Shown here: positions 41,501 through 56,500 of the stretch, piece by piece | Position numbering within the stretch: position 1 is the first letter of the stretch | Layout: every line of letters starts with the position of its first letter | NCBI GenBank assembly: GCA_948470475.1 | Contig: OX419345.1 | Coordinates: forward strand, 18,560,239 to 18,624,238 | DNA length: 64,000 nucleotides | Source: Galaxea fascicularis | Taxonomy: Eukaryota; Cnidaria; Anthozoa; Scleractinia; Euphylliidae | Direction of reading: 5' to 3' | Made by a program: the position numbers and the translations under genes | The notes under the pieces: model-generated | The model's database searches: none | Told to the model about the DNA's origin: nothing | The model's input: the letters and a program-made list of their open reading frames with translations, nothing else

Positions 41501-44500
41501 CCCGTCGTGTACCTGACGTAGACGCGCCTGCCAGGTGGGTTTCCATTGATACTGACGTCTCTACCTTGTGTAGTGGAACTGAGTGGGTACACGGCGCCTG
41601 CACGACCAACGGCTATTTACATACAAAAACGAAACCAATTATTAAGCGATTGTTTAAGCTTGCTATAAATTTCATTTTTAGATAACCTAATTCTCTTACT
41701 AATAAGTCATCATACCTTAATTTTTAAATTGGCCTCTAACTGGGTGATTTACAAATCTATAGCGCCGAATAACAAAGGGAGGAACTACAGCGGAAGAATT
41801 AATCGAGACATTTGCACAAATGCGTACCTGCAGGTTTTCCTGGTTTTGTTGGTTTTGTTGGCTTGGAAACTGGAACAGTGAAAAAGAAACAATAGATAAA
41901 ATATTTCAAAATCAATTTTTCAAGAGAGATATAGAAAGTGGCTTTCTGTCATGGCTACGATTTTATCTGGATTGGTAACAATGGTCTTCCATTAGTTTAC
42001 TTGCAAAACTGTTTTATAATCCCATCATCTTGTAATGTATTTTTTAAGTTATTTATGATTGTAACGGCACTTATAACTCGCTCGGTCTTACTAACATCTT
42101 GTGTGCCATATTTTTTTCATTACAACAACACTGTTCATTGATTCCATATCATTTCCTCTATCGGACTAAACCCATCCCTTTAGATTATTTATGGAATTTC
42201 ATTTCCTCCTTACCTTTACAAGCCTTCTGCTTGACAGCTCTGACCACAGACCCAAGGTTACGAAAGTCAGCTGTGAACACGTTTCGTCGACTTCCCGAAA
42301 TCTGCAGCAGCTGACCCATACTGTACCTTTTACCAATACCCACACAGAATATCTTCACTCCACGTCGACGCAGCACTCGAGATGGACCACTTACACTGTC
42401 TTGTGATCGACCATCGGTCATTACAATGGCAACCTTTGATGTTCCTCTGCTGGAACGATAGAAGAGGCGGGAGTAGGCGAATGAGAGAGCCTGGCCTGTC
42501 CTGGTACCTCCTCTAGGATATCTGATTCTGTCGATGACCCGCAGAATACTGGCGACTCCGCGATTTTGACTAAATCTGAGTATTAGCTGTGATCGCGTAG
42601 AGAACAGCACGATTCCCACTCGTACGTAACGCCTTGATATGGTGAAAGAACGGACCATGTTTTTGACAAAGCGTAAGCATCGTTTGAAGTTGCCTCTGCC
42701 ATATGCCTCAATGCTGCCCGAACCATCGATGAGGAACACTAAGTCAAGTCTGGCACGACAAACTGGAAGTACCAGAATAGTAGAAACATTTCAATACGTC
42801 TGCCTAAACACATAGCTACAAATGTTAGTGTTTCTTGCCCTGCAGACAAAAAGGTACATCAAAGTGTCTCCTCTTTTGCGGGCAGAAGCAGAATTTGTGG
42901 TGAAAACAGTTCTGAAAGTGTTACGAGACACTTTGTGCTTCTCGTACGCAAACCTTTCGTCTGCAGCAGTTGTTGCGTATTGGAAAGACAGAAAACAAAA
43001 AAGTCCAAAAGTGTTTGGGCAGCTATATTTCCTTATTTTCAGAGCCTCCACACTGTTCTATGTAACACAACTTGTAACAAAGAAAATCTTTACACTCAAA
43101 ACAACGCAGTCCATACAAATAAGTGCAAAGAAAATGACAATCATGTTACAGTCACGAATGTGAGCGAGAATTCCTACCTTTACCACCAGGTCTGACTGGT
43201 GGTCGTGGAGGCCTCGGCCTGGGTCGTGGCCCTGGTCGTGGCCGTGAAGGTCGAGTAACTAAATAAAAGAAAGCGGTGGGTTCGTAACTTAAGTTGAGAT
43301 CTACAAGCTCTCCAAAAATTAAAATCTTGGACAAGACTGTTGAGAAAATTGAGCTTCAACGCCTGTTTATGTGAAAACAGTAACAACCAAGTTACACTCC
43401 CTCCCCCTCCCCCAATCCAATGTTGTTTGTGTGTCCCAAACGTTTCCCTAAGAATTGCGGCTTCCCAAACTCAACACTGAATAGGGGGAGAGGGGAGGGG
43501 GAAGTAACTGTAGTAATGCTGTTGAGCAAGAGGTTTTCGTGAACGATTTTTGGACGCCAAGGGGTCACCTTTCTCAAGCAGTTTTGCCCAAGGTTGTAAC
43601 TATAGTCTAAAACTACGCTTTTGCACTTACAGAACTAATCTCTCTTCGATCAAAACTATACGAAAAAATAAATGAAGTTGTCATATACTGTACTAGGATT
43701 TGTCGGTCAGCCGTTCAAAATAAGTAAATGGCTTCTGCTGCAAGTTCCTAACTAAGGTACAATAAAGCAGAACGTGTTGGAGACCAGTGTTGTTATTGTG
43801 CGTGTTTTCCAATAAAAGAAAACGAAAACGGGTGTTGGAGCTGGGTAGCCGTATAAGGGTCCATTTCCACTTAGAACTTTAGTAGTGTTTTGTACACCGT
43901 TCGTTTAAAATGGTTTTGCCTTTCTTTCAAATATTAGAGCGGTTTTCAATTGAGTGTCGAAAGTAAATTGCGATTGTTTGGTTTTGCATTTCTTCGTTCT
44001 GTGAGTGGCAAGCAAATCTCGCACCACTTTTCAACTAATGAAAAGCAAAGCCAAAACCAATGGCGACTTGCACGCGCGCACTTTCCCGCGCTTTACACCG
44101 GTTGCATGTAATTGCTTCGAATTCTGATTGGCTCATTGCCTTGTTTGCGTCTGTTGTGATTGGTCAGAGTAATTGCTTTGGTTTTGGTTTTACGACACTA
44201 AATCTAACCAAAGGTAAGCTATCAAAAATTATGTTTGTCTTACCTCTTCTGAAGCATCTTTTCTTGCGTGCGTCAATCTGTCTTGCAGTAAGCGCCATGG
44301 GATAAACCTGCATACACGATATCCGACCTTTGAAGTATCGACTATCTCCGATACGTGCTCCCATTCTCGCGGGGTAATTAGTAGCCAAGCTAATTCTTCC
44401 CACGAACTTCCCAGTCACGAATCGATTTTGAATGAACAGCTTGGCTTGTCCTGATTTATGATTGTAAGTTGCAGCAACAAGTTGCCATCGACGTGGACTG

Positions 44501-47500
44501 ACTCTTCTGCTTATCACAGCTCTGGTGAAACGACGTCCTCTTCGACGCGTGAATCGCGCAAACAGCGTTCTTGGCGATATCATCCAGAAGTGTACGCCCC
44601 ATCCATTGGGCATGTAATTGAAGATGGGACCAGCTCGTCCCTCGTGGTAGATCCAAGCCATGAGAGTGATGGACCGTTTAGTGTCGATCTTCCCGCGGTT
44701 GGGAAACTGGATGAAGCTGTTTGATCGACCGAAGAACTTGTACGAACCATCCCTTGTTCTATCAGGCCCGGGTGCTGTTCTCACATAACCCAAGATACCA
44801 TTAGGATTTCTGCTAAGGCTAATATCGCGTCCTTTAACTCCCCCGTTCAAGGGATAGATTGCTACTGCACGTACCGCGCCTGGAAGAAGAAGTGAACGTA
44901 AATAAAACACTTATGTAAAAGTTATCATTTCCTTAAAGTCTCTGTTTTGCTGTCCGCTACAACATGATTCGAATCGTGACAAGCTGTACTGTATTCTACT
45001 TCACTGCTCCTCCAATGAAATGTGCAATAAAGTGAACAATCTTTTGAGGGAACATAATGCGGCAAACGGCTATAACAAAATCATTTGTTCACTCCTTTTC
45101 GAGTTGCCAGTATGCCTTTCTTAAGGTGGGATTTTAAAATACGCGATTGAGACGAGGTACTACTTTGATAGAACAAAGTTGCAAGTAGAGACGTGATTAA
45201 TTAGTGTAATTCACGAACCGCAATGGTGTAAGTTGGACAATAATACTTACGTGGTGGGCGTGGCTTAACAGGACCAGTAGGCTTTACAGGCTTAGCTCCA
45301 GGTTCTGAAAATATATATGAAAAATTACTAACAATATAGTAGTAACAATAATGGGTTGAGTGAACAAAATTCTCGTCACAAGGAGTGACGGTTTAACTTA
45401 CCTGAGCATGCACGACTCACAATCTTACGAGCAGCGGCTCTCAAAGTGGCAAACTTCGAGGTAAAAACGTGTCTTGGAGTACCAGCAATCTTGCCTAACT
45501 GACGCCGACTATATTTAAGGCCCACTCCGAGGGCATATATCGAAACACCCATGCGTCGAAGTCTTCTGGAATGAACGATGACGTCATCGTATGAGATACC
45601 ATCAGTCAATACAACCAACACTTTCTTTCGTCCAGGGTTGGATCGGGGCTTGAATAAGTATCTGGTAGCCCTTCTGATAGCTAAACCGATTCGGGTTCCA
45701 CCATTGATGTAGGGTATCTTTTGAACAGCGTTCATGACACCACGCCGGGTATAGTAAGTGTTAAACTGAAAGACTGGTTCAGGTCGGCTGGCAAAAACAA
45801 CAACGCCCACATGAGTGCCACGGCGGGAAATGACAAAACTTCCTGCAACTTCCTTGACGAAATCTTTGACGCGCTGGTAGTTGCCTCGCCCGTACATCTC
45901 GATGCTGCCGGATGCGTCGACAAGGAAGCCAAGGTCAACTTTTGCTTTACACACTAAAAAACAAAAGTTAAGTATGCAGTATGCCCAGAAGCCGAGGCGC
46001 TAATAAGCTAGAAGGACGGACGGTGAACGCAACTATTTTCACTGGCATCATATTGCTACACAGGGGAAGTGGAAATGCTCTTTGAAGAAATGGAGACAAT
46101 GAAACAGTCACCTACTTAGTTAAATCAGACATAGTTATGAAAATCGCTCCTGCCAAACAGAGTGCAGTAATGAAATGAGCTGATGGATTGATTATCTCAG
46201 CATAATGCTTCTTGAGAACCTTCTTTTAAGGACATATAAGAATCTAAAGAACCGAGTCGCCTCTTCTTGGCACAAAAGTTGGTGTCTGTTGAAATTCTCT
46301 GACACTCACTTGGTTTTCCTGGTCGAAGTGGTACTCCTCCTGGCACAATTGGGCGACCTGGTCTGGGACCTAGAAAATGCCATAAAAAGTACCAAAATGG
46401 GCGGGTTTAGTCAGAGGTTAAAAATGTTGTGGTCTAAACCATAGTTTTGTAGTTTTTATTCAAAGTATCGCTTGCAAGGTATTGTCATACAGAGAATTTC
46501 TGGTTCTGGTTTACACTAGGATCTGTTGCGTTGAAGCCCTCTAGGATCACTTTGTATGCCTTATCTTTCTCCCTCAGCTGGCGTTAGCATAGCCGTTTTA
46601 ATATTAATTTTCTTCCTTACTGAAATTTGTGGGACTTGATTTTGCCTGCGGACATTTTAGGGCACGTTAATATTAATACACATGCCATTTGTGACGCAGA
46701 CTAAAGCAAACACAATTGCCAGGTTTAGCCGTGGACTTCAGAAACCTCGGCTAGTACACGTTTTAACAACGCAGTTTACACCATACTTAGCTGTGGCTTT
46801 TGGAGTCCCCGTCTAAATCACGGTTTAGTCTTCAACCACACCTAACTAAGGCTCTGTTTCAAAAACTGGCGTTAAGCTTTGTCTTTAAGTAAATGATATA
46901 TTTGCAAAAGTTTACCTTTCAGGAAACATCTCTTCCTTCGAGCTGCAATTTGCCTGGAAGTCAAAGCCACGCTGTAAACTTGCATACAAGAAATCCTTCC
47001 ACGGAAGAATCGGCTGTCACCAATCCTTGCCCCCATTCTGACAGGATAATTTGTTGCTAACCTCATTCTCTTAATGCGCTTTCTCGCCACCAACCTGCTA
47101 TTCACATACAGTTTTGCAACGCCAGTCCGAGCACTGTATGTTGCACCGACATATTGCCATTTCCTGGGCCGAATACCTCGGTACTGCACGTGAGGTGTGA
47201 AACCACGCCTTTGTCGACGCGTGAACCGCACAAACAGTGTTCCAGGAGATACCATCCAGAAGTGAACGCCCCATCCATTCGGCATGTAGTTGAAGATCGG
47301 TCCCGCGTGTCCCTCGTGGTAAATCCACGCCAAGAGGGTAATAGATCGTTTTGTGTCAAGTCTCCCGTTGGTAGGGAACTGTATGTAGCTGTTCGGTTTC
47401 CCAAAGAACCGTGTAGCAGTGTTTGGCCTTCCGTCAGGGCCTGGAGCTGGTTTGACATAGCCAAGCGTTCCCGCTGGGTTGGAGAAGACACTGATGTCTC

Positions 47501-50500
47501 TTCCTTTGGTGCGATAGGAAAGCGGGTAAATCGCCACGGCACGCAAGTTACCTTTGAGAATGAAAATTTCACCGATCACAACAAAATTCAACACCACTAT
47601 AAAATAATATGCGATCATAACTTACATTACTGTTACAAAGTGAAGTCTAATACTATACTACCATATGAAACGTCCACTACCGAACACTATTTATTGTCAA
47701 TTACATATGGATGACAGACAAATAGTTGTGGAGGCACTCAGCATCCATACTTTGTGTTTCTGACGGACTGTCTAAGAGGGGGCGTACCCCTGTGTCGATT
47801 TTTTAAATGAAAAGTTGCAAAATCCAGAAGGCATTTGGTGTAAACGAGGTTTACTTACGTGATGGACGAGGTTTTCCTGGTTTGCTTGGTTTGACAGCAC
47901 CTTGATCAAAAGAATGGCATACATTATTGGTTCCCTTTTCAGAAGATAACGTAAAACTCCTCTTAATCGGTCACATATTTCCTAGGGAAGACTTGATTTG
48001 CTTACAAATATTTAGATGGACCGTTAACCTATTCAGTCCAAGGTGAAATCATTAATTTGTTTGACTATCTCTCAAACTACATAGAATTTGCGGAACGCCA
48101 CTTTAGAAAATATATTCTGCTTACCAACTGGCGAGAAAACGAAATGAAATTATGTGGTATTAGTTCCGTTATATTCGACGGAACGATGAGAATAATGATT
48201 GAAGTACATTGATCCAGTGTGGATAGGTTAGGGGAGGAGTAGATGCGCAGTTGCTCAGCTACTGACAATAATCCCAAAGGGAACGATGTCAGTATTTAAG
48301 GAGGCTGGAAAGGTGATGAGGATTTATATAGCGCTTTTATCCAAAGGATACAAAGCGCTTTACAACACCTTTTGGGGGACTTTGCCAGACTGCTTTTTAG
48401 GCGCAAATTGCAGCCACGCAGTTTACAATCTTATTTGAATGAATAGTAGGATCAACCCAGGTGCCCGAGAACAAAACAAGTTATAGACCATCACACCGGG
48501 GACTACGTCCCCTACTCTTTCCGATCAGTGTGTGGGTTCTTTAACGTCCCACACCAGTACTGTGAGTTTAACCATTTGCCGATGGCAAATAGAAATGTAG
48601 CACTTTCTCCTCAGTTATTTAAAGACCCTGAGTGTTGGTCCGGCCGGGGCTTGAACCCCCGACCTCCCGCACAGCCGCAGTCCAGTGCTCTATTACTGAG
48701 CCAACGTACCGGTCGGGGGTTTTTAGCTGCACGCGCGCGCGCAAACTACACACGCCATAACTGAGATGCACGCATCAGCTGAATGAATCAAAATCAAGCA
48801 CAAATAAAATCTGCGGAAAACATTTGTTTTTAGCTCGGAATTTTGCTCGGTGACCTATCTTGATTTTTTGCATCACGTACCATTCACGATGGCAGTTGAA
48901 ATATAAAAGTTTCGGGGAAAATTATCTAGTAGAATTTTCTGTGAGCCAAAAAAGGCGTTGTTTTTAAATATATTAAATTCTACTAGATAGTTTTTTTTCA
49001 TACTGCCTGAAAAGTTAAAGAATTTAGGGAGCTTTCCAACGGTAGGTCACCGAATTGGTTTTTCAGATAATTTACAAAAACTGACATTTAGAGGACCTTT
49101 TTGTGGATCTGGGGCGTTGCCATGGTAACTGATATGACGCCACAAGCACCCTTCAAATATAGCCCAACAATAGAGTTCCAAGGAGACATATAGTTTGCCT
49201 ACACCATTAAATATCCTTCTTTGTAATCTTTCATCGTTTCGCAAACACTACATCAATGAAACCGTAAGTGTCACCTTGATTCGCCTAAACCACAAGAATC
49301 CATACTTTATATTAAGAAAATACCTGAGCAGGCCTTTGTCTTGATAACTCTCACAATTGACGGCAAATTCCTAAATCCAGCTGTGTAAACAAGTCTCCTC
49401 GATGAAGCAATCTGGAACAATTGCCTGATGTTGAATCGCCTGCCAATGCCGATAGCAAACATCTCAATATGACGTCTCTTCAGCGCATAAGCAGGTCCGC
49501 TCACACCGTCCTGGGAACGACCATCAGTCATCACGATCATTACTTGCTTTCTTCCTCTGCTGCGTCTTCTAAAAAGAGTGCGCTGTGCATAGGACATTGC
49601 CAATCCTGTTTTGGTACCGCCATTAGGATACCTAATGTTGTCGATGGCTCGAAGGATGTCCCGCTGTGTCCCGTAGGTATTGAGTCCAAATATAAGGCGA
49701 GCACGGTACGAGAATAGTACTATACCAACGCGAGTGAACCTCTTGGAGATCTTGAAGGATACGACTATTCTTTTAACAAAGTTAAGACAGCGCTTGAAAT
49801 TTCCCTTCCCGTAGGCCTCAATGCTTCTAGAGCCGTCGATGAGAAAAGCCAGGTCAACTTTTCCTATACAAACTTCAATGAAAAGAAAGAGAAGGAGATA
49901 AAATAACAGATGGAAGCGCGCTTAAATGCCCTCTTTAATAGATGGCTTCATATGTTTGAGAGGATGAAGTACCTGAATAATGGCATAACAAAACACAGAA
50001 CAGTGATCTCCAATGGTTGGTGTATGATAAGATTAAAAGAAATGTGACTCCTCCCTACGAAAAAGTATGATTTGGAACGAAAAACGGACATGACATAACT
50101 AAATGTACCTTTTCCAGCTGGACGAATTGGGACACTTGGAATACCAGGAACAATAACTGGACCTGGTAAAAAAGGAAGATATACAACAATTACACAGGTG
50201 TCATAGCACGCCTGTGATGGTGTTGCGTTTTTGTAAGTAGGAAACACAATTTCAGCCTTAAACTATATACCCGAAAGTATAGTATTTTAACAAAGGCTAT
50301 CGTCAACACAAAATAGAACTCGAAATAATAAGTTATAGAAGTTCCACATAATCGATTACTTATGTTGTTATCAACATTCCCAACCCTTCCTTCTTTATTG
50401 CTGTCATCACGTGACGACAGTGACTTGTTTTCACTTGTTGTTTGTCTCAGAGAGGAAGAGCAACCACCACATCTTTAAAGAACGAAAACGTTTGGACTGA

Positions 50501-53500
50501 AATACGGCATACCTTTCCTAAAGCACCTCCTCTTTCTGCGTAAGATCTGCCTTGCTGTAAGTGCCCTGTCATACACCTGCATACACGAGATTCTCCCTCG
50601 GAAATATCTCCGCTCACCAATACGAGCTCCCATTCTGGCCGGGTAGTTAGTAGCCAGTCTTATTCGACCGACATTTCTTCTGGTGGTAAACCTTCCGTTG
50701 ACAAACAACTTCGCCCGGCCTGTTCTTCCATCATAAGTTGCACCAACAAACTGCCACCGCCTAGGTGTCACTTTCCTGCTCACTACAGCTTTGGTGAAAC
50801 GACGTCCTCTGCGACGCGTAAACCGCGCAAATAGCGTTCTGGGTGAAATCATCCAGAAGTGTACACCCCAGCCGTTTGGCATGTAGTTGAAAATTGGTCC
50901 GGCACTCCCTTCATGATATATCCACGCCAAGAGGGTGATGGAATGTTTGGTGTCTATTTTTCCGCGATTCGGGAATTCAATGTAGCTGCTGGACCGACCA
51001 TAGAACCGGTAGGCACCTACTGGTTTTCCATCAGGTCCTGGAGCGAGCCTCACGTTCCTGGTGATACCTGGTGGGTTACCAAACAGACTGACATCCCGGC
51101 CACGTGTTCGTGACGTAAGAGGGTACACAGCAGAAGCACGTGCTGGACCTAAAAGTGACGGGAAAAGCGTAGTATTCTTGTCAGAAAAGTTAACCGAAAA
51201 CAAGGCTATTTTGGTTGAGACGAACACGGAGAAAAAGAAACAGCCCCCACCAACCAGAAGAAAATCTTGAATGACCAGTTTTTCATCTGAAATGCGGCTT
51301 GCTGCTTATTTTAAATATCAAGTTTTCCCTTTTACACCGCAATGGATCAAAGTAAAATTTAGACAGTTTAATGGGCTTGGCAGTAATATCAGTCTGATCT
51401 GGTATAAATGCCTTGATCCTTCATTTTCTTCATAACGTTTTAAGAGGGGGCTGTTGTTTATTTCAGAGTAACTGATATATAGTTGCAGCAGGAAATTCGT
51501 TGAGAAAATAGGGTTTTCGAAAGTCATAGCCAAACTTACGTGGTCGAGGCTTGGGAGGTCGGACTGGAGGTCGAACTGGAGGGCGGATAGGAGGTCTGAT
51601 AGGTGGTCTTATGGGTGGTCTTACAGTGGGTCTAGCAGCTGAAGACGCAAATAAGTTACTGTTAGGACAATAACTAAAATTAACCGCAGCTCTCGGTTCA
51701 CTGGTCCCTAACCAATGGAGGCTAAAGTTTGAGTATAGAAAACCATTACAATGTAAAAGAACTTGGTAAATTAATTAGTAATCATAAGTGGTTCTCTCCA
51801 TAATCAGATATAAGCTGAACCTGTCTGAAATAAACCAATGGTAATTATCAAAGTCAATTAACTGTTTTAGAAAACTCACCTTTGCAAGCTTTGGACTTGA
51901 TCACTCTTACAATGTTGGGCAGATTCCTGAATGCGGCTACATACACATATCTCTTAGAGGACGCTATCTGCATCAGCTGTCTGACATCATAATTCTTGCC
52001 AATTCCAACAGCAAATGTCTGAATGCCTGAGCGATGCAGTGCCAGTGCTCTACCGCGCACTCTGTCACTAGATCTACCATCAGTCATCGCGACCAAAACG
52101 GGCGTGCGGCGCCTGCTCCGGCCTCTAAAGAGATACCGCTGTGCATACGACAGAGCGAAACCAGTCCTCGTGCCGCGCCTAAAGTAGGGTATACGGTCAA
52201 TAGCCTTCATGAGCTGCCCCCTCTTGAAATATTTGTTGAAGCCAAATGCCACCTTTGCTCTTGAAGAGTATACTACCGCTCCGACGTGTGTGTATCTACG
52301 CGAGATTTTGAAGGAAGCGACTAATCGTTTAACAAAGTCGAGACAACGTTTGAAGTTGCCTCGCCCTGAAGCTTCGATGCTACCAGAGGCGTCGATGACA
52401 AACGCGAGGTCGATTTTGGCACGGCAAACTACGAAGAAATACGGAAACGTGTATTAGGGAACTACAACCGTGACTAGAAAACGCAATAGATAAGTGCCAA
52501 TGAAAAGAAATAACAAAATAAACCAAAGAAACGAAAAAAAGAGTGATAACCTGGTCCAGCTGGCCGAATGACAGGAGGGACAACCACAGGACCTAAAAAA
52601 GTAAAGTTGGGGGTTACGAGAAATTTAAGAACAAACTGGACAAAAATACACGTCACACTAATTGTTAGAAAGTGTTTTATCAAAATACCGTAACACTACA
52701 ACATTGTAATACAAAAAGTAAAATTTGAGATGTTATGTGCCTGTAAGAAACATTGGTGATGTATTCTTTGAAAACAGAAAAAAGAAAAAAAAGCAAATTT
52801 TGAGGATAAAAGGTAAAACAGCCGCAGCATGAATTTGTCATTAAGATGAAAAGCTTTAAGAACTGGAAGTTTGAGGGTAGCCTTCATCGAAGTCGCCTTC
52901 CTCGAGCTATTGAAACAAATACTTTTTGATTTTTACCTCGTGTGAAGCACCGCTTCTTACGCCGCATGATCTGAGATGTTGTCAGTGGCTGATCGTACAC
53001 TTGCATACACGAGATGCGTCCTCTGAAGTAACGCCTATCACCTGCGCGCGCACCCATTCTTACAGGATAATTAGTAGCCAGTCGTATTCTTCCAATAGGT
53101 CTACTAGCAACAAAACGTCTGTTGATGAAGAGCTTGGCAATTCCTCTTCTGTAGTCATATGTTGCCCCCACGTACTGCCATCGTCGAGGTAATACACGTC
53201 TGCTTGTCACCGCAGGAGTAAAACGCCGTCCACTTCGGCGTGTGAACCGTACAAACAGCGTTCTCGGCGATATCATCCAGAGGTGCACGCCCCAGCCATT
53301 CGACATGTAGTTGAAGATGGGGCCAGCACGTCCTCCATGGTAAATCCAAACCAATAGGGTGATGGATTTTTTAGTGTCAAGTCTACCGCGGTTGGGGAAC
53401 TCGATGTAACTGGTTGAGGTTCCAAGGAATTGCGTAGCGCTATTTTGTCTTTTGTCAGGACCAGGTGCATATCTGATGTTCCGAGCAGTACCCGCGGGAT

Positions 53501-56500
53501 TGTTGTATAATCCGAGATCGCGGGTACGAGTCCGCTGAGAGAGTGGGTAGATAGCTTGGGCTCGCGGACGAACTAAACAACAAATAAATATTGCTTCATT
53601 ATGCATCAGTCGAGGGGAAAAAAGAAATGCTCCATTTAGAGTGCTTGCCAGAAACAGCAAAGAAGACAACTCTAATTATTTCAGTATGTTTAAATTAACC
53701 CTTCAATTATATTTCTCCAACGGTTCCTTACCAGGTTTGATTGGTCGACGAGTTGGAAGAACACGTGGCCGCGTTGGACGAATGGACCTGGGGCGAACAG
53801 GAAGTCGGCTCATTCCTGTAATGCACAAGAGAAGAAAATGGACCGATAAGGCAAGGTTATATCTTTGTAAAATTAAAAAGTACCCTTACGGTAGAGACCA
53901 TTTGGACAGCAGTAAACGTTTGCAAAGAAATCAGTATTTTTTCTATTCACCAATGAATTAAAAAAACTTAAATAACAATTTACAACGTACAAGGCAAACG
54001 TGGCACGATATTCATTTAATTTGTATAATTTTGTGCACGGTCTAAATGAGAATAGGAGAATTTTGTCCACAAAAAGGTCTCTTCAAAGAAAGGGAAGAAG
54101 CCCGATTGAAGAGGCAATCAGACAAACTATCTGTTTTTAGGATATCTATAAAATTAAATCTGACTACACGATCATACTCTCAAGAAGTGACAAAGATAAT
54201 ATTGAACAAAGTTCCTAAAAACGTTTCCACGTTTTCAGAGCACTGTTTATCTCTTACCTTTGAAGCATCTCCTCTTGCGTCTGACGATCTGCATCAAGCT
54301 TAAAGCTTTGCCGTAGACCTGCATACAAGAGATTCTGCCGCGGAAATATCGTCCACCACCAGCTCCCATTGTTGCTGGGATATTGGTGCGGAGTGGAATC
54401 CTCCTCAGACGTTTACGAGCTACAAGCCTCCCGTCAACATAAATTATGGTGTCACCCGTTTTTTGCTGATAAGTAACACCTACATACTGCCACCGTCGAT
54501 ACCGGAGTACTCTTCGTGACCTCAGTGGGCGCACCCGGATGTTTCGGGAGCTTCGCGGGAAGATTCGCGCGCACAAGCCACGAGCACGACAGACGGAGAA
54601 ATCAATGCCGTATCTGAAGATGGGTCCAATACCCTCTGGATAAACCCAGGCGAGTAACGTGATTGAATATTTCGCATCCAACCGACCGCGATTTGGGAAT
54701 CGGATGTAACTGTTTCTACGACCGAAGAACTGATGTGAAGTGTCGGGTCGTCCATCAGGTCCAGAACTGGGTCTTACGTAGCCCATAATACCCGCTGGGT
54801 TACCATAGAGACCAACATCTCTTCCTCGGGTCCGCCTCGTTAAAGGATAAATAGCCAAGGCACGTACTGGAGATAAGAAATTTACCAAAAAATAATCTAT
54901 TTCATGCTAATAGTTCATAGAGAGCACAGAGAACCACTCTCAGACTTAGGGATCTTTCAGCAAATCAATTAGTCCATCAAATCTTTGCTGACCACTACGT
55001 CTGGTAGCTGAAAAGCACTTTACGTATGCTAATCGAGCGACAAGGACTATCTTAAAAATAATGCCTGGTAATTTTGAACAGGAAAAAATTGGCAATGTTT
55101 GAATGCGATAACTTTTTGGTCTAATTAGAAAGCGGTTTTCAGCAAAAGCCAAAAATCAAAGAAAGACGTCAAGGACATTAAACAAAACGAGCAATAAATC
55201 TTCACAAGCAATTCACAGTGACACCTTGAAAGGAGACTACCAAACCATTCAAGAGAGACGATTGAAGGAGGTGAACGTGAAGTTAGCGTTTGATTAATAT
55301 AATCACCAGTGTCTTACCAGGCCGGGAAGGACGAGGAACAGGCGGGCGGGTGGGTCGTACAGGAGGCCTTGTCGGTCGGATTGGTCCGATGGGTCTTAGC
55401 GTTGGCTTTATGGTTGGGATGAACATATCTACAAACGGAAAGAAATAACTATAGAAGACCTCTGCTGAAGTGCTAAAAGGTAATTTACCACCATCAACTA
55501 AGTCTTCGTCATAAAAAAAAAATGAAATAATGTTCCTCATAATTACAATTATATAATGTAGCTTTGAAATTGACATATTAAACGTTTAACTGCAATGGTA
55601 AAAACAACTTAGTTATTCGTGAACGTGCTCAAGAATTAGCATTTAGCTTTCCTCGGCTTGTAGAGTGTTCAGTGAACACTCTACAAGCTGAGGAAAGCTA
55701 AATATTACAAGCTAAACAGTCTAACAAGGTAAAATTTCGCACACCTGACTTGCAGATCTTCCTCTTGACTAGAGTGATAAGGGATCCTAGATTCCTGAAG
55801 GCCGCAGTATACACATGCCGTTGATCAGTCGCAATATATTGGAGTTCTCTAAGGCTATACCGTCTTCCAATACCAATACAGAATGTCTCGACTCGGGAAC
55901 GCTGTATCAGTGCAGTTGCACCGCGGACGTCATCTTTGGAGCCGCCGGTGGTCAACAAAACTAGGACCCTTTTCCTGGAGGTGCGCTGTATGATGTTCGT
56001 ATAAGAGTACCGCAGCGCAGCCCCGGTAAATCGTGCGCCACATACTAACTTCATGTTTTTAACCACTCTAATGATGAACGATTTTTTGGAGCTGAATCTA
56101 ATCACGAGTTTTGGGGCCTGCGCATAGAGTACCATACTAATTCGAACGCGATTCAAGGTGACACGGAATTCACTAATCAATCGAATAAGGAAGGTCTTGA
56201 CTCTGAGGAAATTGGCCTTGGTGAATCGATCGTTTTCGCTGCAAGCATCCACTACAAAGGTCAGGTCGATTTTGGGTTTGCAGACTGCAAGTGAAAGTGT
56301 AAACAAATGTATAGAAAAGTTAAAGCTAACATCAATGCAAAATGTACATCCATGTTAAAACAACCTTAACTAAATGCTGAAGAATAAAGCTGAAACAAAC
56401 CAAAAAAAAAGCATTAAGGAGGGTGGGGGTGGAAGTAAGCTAGCTGTATTTGACACATTTAACTGAGAGGAGCCTTTTATGTGGATTAATCGTCAATTCA

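Noticed and set aside
46916..47618. Apparent signal peptides in front of LamG exons (for example before L8, L6 and L15)
   Set aside because: The hydrophobic stretch is the T-rich polypyrimidine tract read in frame. It recurs before many exons, each of which has a good acceptor.
48640..48711. A tRNA gene
   Set aside because: The A and B boxes are present but the cloverleaf is not closed and the sequence continues into a SINE body.
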